Assembly (NCBI GenBank): GCA_032718475.1
Contig: JAUCBJ010003002.1
Location: 1-21,039, forward strand
Direction of reading: 5' to 3'
From: Nemertoderma westbladi
Taxonomy: Eukaryota > Xenacoelomorpha > Nemertodermatida > Nemertodermatidae
DNA: 21,039 nucleotides
In this document: in pieces, positions 17,001 to 21,039 of the stretch
How the letters are laid out: each line of letters starts with the position of its first letter
Position numbering within the stretch: the first letter of the stretch is position 1
Made by a program: the position numbers and the translations under genes
Notes under the pieces: generated by a model
Seen by the model: only the letters and a program-made list of their open reading frames with translations
The model's database searches: none
Told to the model about the DNA's origin: nothing

Positions 17001-17368
17001 CACTGCAAACTGCAACAGTTATAATAACAGAGAATGCAGTAATCAGTAATGTATGGTTCTGAAATAAAATGTCTACAATGTGACGGACCGCCGGAATTCA
17101 AATCTGCCTCCAATTTAATCATATTTCGGTTAATTAGGATTTCCCTTAAATAATTTATGGTCAAATATTTGCAATTTCTAGTGAAAATATACAAGATGTC
17201 ATAAAGCCACAGGCCATAAAATAATTATGGCGAAACACCTAATGTTGTTTATGAAAACTTAACTTAATCATACGGTGAAATTTATTCGTGAGTATGTTAA
17301 GATGATTTACCATATAGAATACGGCCAATTTATGTGGCATTAACTAAGGTAAGGTAGTTCACTGAATC
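17001..17368. other. Right subterminal part of the TA-flanked element; no gene
   Basis: Contains one clear palindrome (GGCCATAAAATAATTATGG, 17212-17230) matching the left-end array and weaker ones near 17310-17335. The 86-codon minus-strand frame at 16934-17194 has no recognisable content. Confidence 0.45.
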
Positions 17369-17497
17369 ATTTTTTACAGTGTAGATATATTATCTGTAAG
17401 CACTCGTATTCTTAGAAACAATGACTTCCTGATTCTCCTGGTTCTCCCAAGGCCAGTACGGTATCCCTTTCTAGTTGGTCTATATATATATCATAGC

Positions 17498-18297
17498 CAA
17501 GCGTCCAGCGCTCCTACGTCCTCGTCCGTACGGCTCCTCAGCTCATTAGAAGTTGCTGCTTCTAGTGTTGGTCTTTTTATTAACTCCAGAAAGACCAAAA
17601 TTTTGACAGTTAACTTTGAAAGTCCTCAGCAAGTCTCTGATCGGATGAGCATAAGCTCAAAAGATGGTATGCTTGAGCATGTGGACGACTTCTGTTACCT
17701 GGGATCATGGATCCGGAAGTCAGGTGAGGACCTTCGAATACGTAAGGGAAAGGCATGGGCAGCCTTGAATAGGCTTTCTAGGATTTGGAAGTCACAGAGA
17801 ATTAATCGGAAACGTAATGTCCGATTATTTAGAGCAGCAGTAGTTCCAGTACTCCTCTACGGGAGTCCGTGCTGGACTCTAACTGCTGAGGACACCAAAT
17901 CTCTGGATGGCACATTCACAAGAATGCTACGCCGGGTTCATTGTGTCAACATACATACATCTCCAACCAGACACTATATAACATTGGAGGTGTCTCATTG
18001 GTTCCCCCAAGCTTGACACTAGAACAAAATCGCCTCCGCTTTGCAGGACATTGCTTTCGCCGTGAGGACCAGCCAGTGCATAATCTTGTACTTTGGCAGC
18101 CTCATGGAGTGAATAAGCATGGTGGACAGCCCATGACTTTCTTGAGACGCATCTTAAAGGACACTGGCCTTGAAGATGCGGATGATCTAGCAAATGTCAT
18201 GGGTGATAGGGAGTTGTGGCGGTGCAATTTTGTCGATAAGCCGGCACAGCATTCTTAAAAATGCAGCTGCAATGCAGCATGCCGATCCTAGTAGTAC
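17498..18297 (+). pseudogene. Non-LTR retrotransposon (LINE) reverse transcriptase, 5'-truncated and frameshifted
   Basis: The C-terminal part of a LINE reverse transcriptase. After a degraded palm region come VAASSVGLFINSRKTKIL, a FCYLGSWI motif, RLSRIWKSQRINRKRNVRLF, PVLLYGSPCWTLT and MLRRV. The frame changes at about 17965-17975 and continues as NQTLYN, RLRFAGHCFRRED, NVMGDRELWR and a stop at 18258. The catalytic YADD box is not recognisable at the truncated 5' end. The order resembles RTE-type or craniofacial-development-protein-2-like LINE products, but the clade is not fixed. The 3' UTR (~40 bp) ends in a short TAG/AGT tail. Two other copies of its last ~115 bp are in the window (8809-8933, 18787-18904). 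Confidence 0.85.
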
Positions 18298-18446
18298 TGA
18301 GATTCGAAAACTGCGTGGCAACAACTTTTCCCAAAGTAATATTATAGATGGCGAAGTAACTGAAGAGGGCATAGCCAATTAATTTTTGTCTATTTATTCC
18401 AATCTTTTTAATCCAGGGATGATTCTGAACTCTTGTCTTTGTATAA
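18298..18446. other. Spacer, no gene
   Basis: A short stretch between the LINE tail and the next element, with a frame that runs on from the LINE 3' UTR by chance and no recognised content. Confidence 0.4.
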
Positions 18447-18640
18447 CGATAGATAGATAGATAGGTTTATTTATACATTATGTAACAACAATAACAAATA
18501 CAACAAACAATGTACTGGTATAAAGGTATTGTCCAACATAACATATAGGATTACCCCTAAAGCTTTGCAGCTTATTTCCAAGGGGGTCCTTTTTGTTACT
18601 TGGTTACAAATACAATATTACACTACGCTAACCTAAAACC
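18447..18640 (-). mobile_element. LINE/SINE 3' end with (CTAT)n tail
   Basis: On the minus strand the segment includes AAGGACCCCCTTGGAAATAAGC and ends AATAAACCTATCTATCTATC. This is the usual appearance of the 3' UTR and microsatellite tail of several invertebrate non-LTR elements. Only the 3' end is present, and the upstream limit (18640 or up to ~18780) is uncertain. Confidence 0.5.
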
Positions 18641-18786
18641 AATATAAAACATAATTACACTATGTACATGAACAACTTTACCGAGAGCGTGACAATGTCC
18701 GATTCAACGATAAATATGTAATTATGTACAGAACATTTTATTAAAAACGTAATTACAGTATAAATAGCAAATAATTAATAAAATGG

Positions 18787-18904
18787 GGATGATCTAGTAA
18801 ATGTCATGAGTAATGTCATGGGAGTTGTGGCGGCGCAATTTTGTTCATAAGCCGGCACATCATTGTTAAAAATGCAGCTGCAATGCAGCATGCCGAGTAG
18901 TAGT
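18787..18904 (+). mobile_element. Second 5'-truncated LINE 3' end
   Basis: Matches 18178-18297 (GGATGATCTAG ... GCAGCTGCAATGCAGCATGCCGA) with several differences, including a rearranged GTCATGAGTAATGTCATGGG segment and a short TAGTAG tail. It is more diverged than the copy in the transposase intron. Confidence 0.75.
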
Positions 18905-19223
18905 CCACCCTCACTATTTGGAGTATATGGAAAAATATGAAATATGTTTTAGTTTCTAGATGCCATGGCAACTCTTCAGAATTGTTGACAAAGTGTTTTT
19001 CATATCACTTAGTATTTTCACTTTCAGTATATAAAAGAGCGCATTCGAATCAAATTTTAAAGGTTCTTTCAAAGAATACCTTTTTGACATATAAGATAGG
19101 TTTTCATGTTATATGTGGCACATGCTTCCTCTAGCGGTAGACTGGAGAACTGTTCGCCAATCAACCTCCTCATAAAGTCGCATCATGTGGCCTAGTACAG
19201 TCCCGCTCTCAAAAAGCATTCCT
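18905..19223. other. No gene seen
   Basis: A 65-codon plus-strand frame at 18937-19134 shows no family features. No repeats stand out. Confidence 0.4.
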
Positions 19224-19281
19224 TTGATCAAACATTGATCAAACTTTGATCAAACATTGATCAAAGTTTGATCAAATATTG
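19224..19281 (+). repeat. 11-bp tandem array of TTGATCAAANN
   Basis: Five consecutive 11-bp units starting at 19224, 19235, 19246, 19257 and 19268, each holding the palindrome TTGATCAA, with only the last two bases varying (CA, CT, CA, GT, TA). Confidence 0.9.
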
Positions 19282-19380
19282 AAATGAACCAGGCTTATAA
19301 ATCCTGCCATTGAGTTCTACCAAAGGCGCTGCACTTCAAAGTCTAGATTCCCACTGAGCCGTGTGTCAATCAAGCAGCCC

Positions 19381-19407
19381 TCTCTCTCTCTCTCTCTCTC
19401 GCTCTCC
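19381..19407 (+). repeat. (TC)n microsatellite
   Basis: About 20 bases of uninterrupted TC dinucleotides followed by GCTCTCC. Confidence 0.9.
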
Positions 19408-20166
19408 CTGTGTGTGTAATGCTCCATGTGCTCTGTAGGATGTCTGCAGAGCACACAGGACACCACGTCCATATCATACCATAGGTTTGTAAGCTATAGC
19501 CGTTATTTAAACCAGTTAAAGCCTAGGTTATAATAATTTACAGCGATTATCAGAAAATAACAACCGCAATTGAATCTCCACTTGGCGGTGTGGTGGTAAT
19601 GAAAGCAAGGGCGGGTATGGGCTGTGTGGAGTTTAATTCTGAGTTACGCAATGTGTTGGGTGGATGGCTACAATACATTAGAATGGGGGGGGGGGGGGGG
19701 GCAACTAAGCGTACCGAGGGGGAGGCCATGTGAAAGCATGCTATGAGCACCGCTATGATTTTAGAAGGGCTTGATCTCTTTGCGTAAGTAAATAATACCT
19801 AAGGAAATGTAAGGAATTTTATTAGAAATACGTTAGGACTTCTTACTGTGCACACCTACGTTAGTGCCCGCACCCCGCACTGAATTTGGAAGTTATTATA
19901 AGGTAATCGACATGCGACATCGACAACGGCCTCATCCATTAACATACACTAATTTAATTAATTCCCTAATTTCCCTAACGTACGTGCATACTAACGTCCC
20001 AAGACCACATTTTCCTTAGAAAATTAGACAACAATATTCAATGAATTAATTTAAAATTGTCGATCTAAAACAATAATTTATTGTTTAAATTATTATAATT
20101 AGAGACCGTTAGGGCTTCTTGCTGCCAAAATTGGGTTAGAAGAGAATGTGTTCGGACGTAGACGCT
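19408..20166. other. No gene; contains a 17-G run
   Basis: Homopolymer of 17 G at 19685-19701. CGTTAGGACTTCTTACTG (19831-19848) recurs as CGTTAGGGCTTCTTGCTG at 20107-20124, two differences in 18. No supported reading frame; a 66-codon minus-strand frame crosses the G run and is low-complexity. Confidence 0.45.
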
Positions 20167-20461
20167 GTGCAGACAGAGGTGCCGACAGAGGTGCCGACAC
20201 AGGTGCCGACATAGGTTCCGACATAGGTGCCGACATAGGTGCCGACACAGGTGCAGATACAGGTGCCGACACAGGTGCCGACATAGGTGCCGACACAGGT
20301 GCCGACATAGGTGCCGATACAGGTGCCGACATAGGTGCAGACTCAGGTGCCGACATAGGTGCCGATACAGGTGCCGACATAGGTGCCGACACAGGTACCG
20401 ACATAGGTGCTGACACAGGTGCAGACACAGGTGCCGACACAGGTGCCGACATAGGTGCCGA
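20167..20461 (+). repeat. 12-bp minisatellite, unit GGTGCCGACATA
   Basis: About 24 units of GGTGCCGACA(T/C)A with scattered changes. Because 12 is divisible by three, several frames stay open (GADI/GADT on the plus strand, SAPV/SAPM on the minus), giving apparent frames of up to 188 codons. I do not annotate these as genes: there is no signal peptide, no non-repeat domain and no splice support. Confidence 0.92.
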
Positions 20462-20715
20462 AACTTTACTAAAGTCTTCCCAAGAAATTAGACATCCAAC
20501 TAACCCATACACACCGTTTATTGTTTTGGTTAAAAAACATCACCCCTTTAACCTGCTCCTTTCGATGTTTTTCATTAACGTTTTCATTGATGTTCTCAGA
20601 TACACTTGCGGTGACAGCACGGTGAAATCGCATACTGTGAATCACAGCATTTGGGTTGTGGTTACAGAGATGCGAGTGAAGCATTTACAGTCAACTGTAT
20701 GTTCGGTTGGGTGAT
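20462..20715. other. Sequence after the minisatellite, with the recurrent 17-mer; no gene
   Basis: CGTTTATTGTTTTGGTT at 20515-20531 is identical to 8669-8685 and 10009-10025. No other supported feature is present. Confidence 0.5.
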
Positions 20716-20912
20716 GACTTAGCCCGCGGGAATTGTTAGCCCGCAATATGGGAATCGTTTACCCGCAAGCTTTCTTAGCTTGTGGGCAGGGCATCCTTAG
20801 CCCGAAAATAAGTTTTATTAGCCCGCGGGAATTCTTAGCCCGCAGGCATTCTTAGCCCACGAGTATTCCTAGTCCGGTGGAATTCTTAGCCCGCGGGAAT
20901 TCTTAGCCCACC
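20716..20912 (+). repeat. ~17-bp minisatellite, unit TTAGCCCGCGGGAATTC
   Basis: About 11 units, several almost exact (20817-20833, 20883-20899 regions) and others degenerate. Each best unit contains CCCGCGGG and GAATTC palindromes. No coding content. Confidence 0.85.
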
Positions 20913-21039
20913 AAGTGTTCAATTGACAATTAATAACTGAATAATTATTGTGACTTACTAGTTAGTTATTCATGTTCTATTCTAGGTAAACTGGTGAAAA
21001 CGTTAAACTGATTTTAGCTGGTTGTGGTATGTCTCCTAT
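20913..21039. other. Window end, nothing recognised
   Basis: AT-rich sequence with no feature that I can support. Confidence 0.4.

Larger units (their letters stand above)
12635..17381. mobile_element. TA-flanked DNA transposon candidate (4.7 kb) with CACTGTAAAAAAT ends
   Basis: CACTGTAAAAAAT at 12635-12647 is exactly inverted at 17369-17381, and each end is flanked by TA (12633-12634 and 17382-17383). Subterminal palindromes of the CCATAA...TTATGG type occur inside both ends, most densely at the left. CACTGTAAAAAA termini with TA targets are familiar from animal non-autonomous DNA elements. The interior carries a decayed SAMD3-like gene, a SINE, a perfect palindrome and CTGT-rich DNA. Alternatively, two separate short MITEs may flank an unrelated gene by chance. 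Confidence 0.55.

Noticed and set aside
20167-20461. CRISPR-like array
   Set aside because: The repeats are contiguous 12-bp units without unique spacers, in eukaryotic DNA.
20099-20714. Long overlapping frames (137 and 188 codons) that look like GAD- or SAP-repeat proteins
   Set aside because: They are the 12-bp minisatellite read in triplets on both strands. No domain, signal peptide or splice structure supports translation.

Overview
This is animal (metazoan) nuclear DNA, probably from an invertebrate. The evidence is eukaryotic: GT-AG introns, AATAAA signals, tRNA-derived SINE heads, non-LTR retrotransposon 3' ends with microsatellite tails, several classes of DNA transposon, minisatellites and long G homopolymers in AT-rich DNA. 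The species cannot be named from sequence alone, and no bacterial or phage gene organisation is present.

Layout. 1-1127 is a foldback element with two ~508 bp near-identical inverted arms and poly-G/poly-C ends. A small secreted Ly6/uPAR-type (three-finger fold) gene runs on the minus strand, with its signal-peptide exon at 12317-12207 and its C-terminal exon at 2463-2287. Both junctions are good splice sites in the same phase. The ~9.7 kb intron between them is full of nested mobile DNA.

The main resident of that intron is a nearly pristine 8.0 kb DNA transposon (3982-11968) with a 6-bp target duplication (CCAGAG), inverted repeats of about 1.06 and 1.18 kb that begin AG, and one intact three-exon gene. 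The gene joins 6521-8478, 8955-9173 and 10358-10799 and predicts 872 aa. It looks like a DDE-type transposase with a Cys/His-rich N-terminus, an HTH-like segment, a Cys/His cluster, D552 and D644 motifs, an HGKxxCDGxGG motif and a C-terminal SH3-like module. Both of its introns carry further insertions: a LINE 3' end in the first and a minisatellite-bearing inverted-repeat element in the second.

12635-17381 is bounded by CACTGTAAAAAAT inverted ends and TA dinucleotides. It contains subterminal palindromes and a minus-strand, three-exon gene related to the multicopy SAMD3-like (SAM-domain) proteins. That gene keeps its frame and splice sites but has two in-frame stops (TGA at 15166-15164, TAA at 13884-13882). 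Beyond it lie a 5'-truncated, frameshifted LINE reverse transcriptase (17498-18297), two further LINE 3' fragments, and several tandem arrays (11, 12 and 17 bp units).

Overall this is a repeat-dense accessory region. One host gene (Ly6-like) is probably functional, one transposon looks potentially autonomous, and one SAMD3-like gene is decaying. The best candidates for something undescribed are the 8 kb transposon and its transposase, whose superfamily I could not fix, and the recurrent 12-bp minisatellite with its associated 17-mer.
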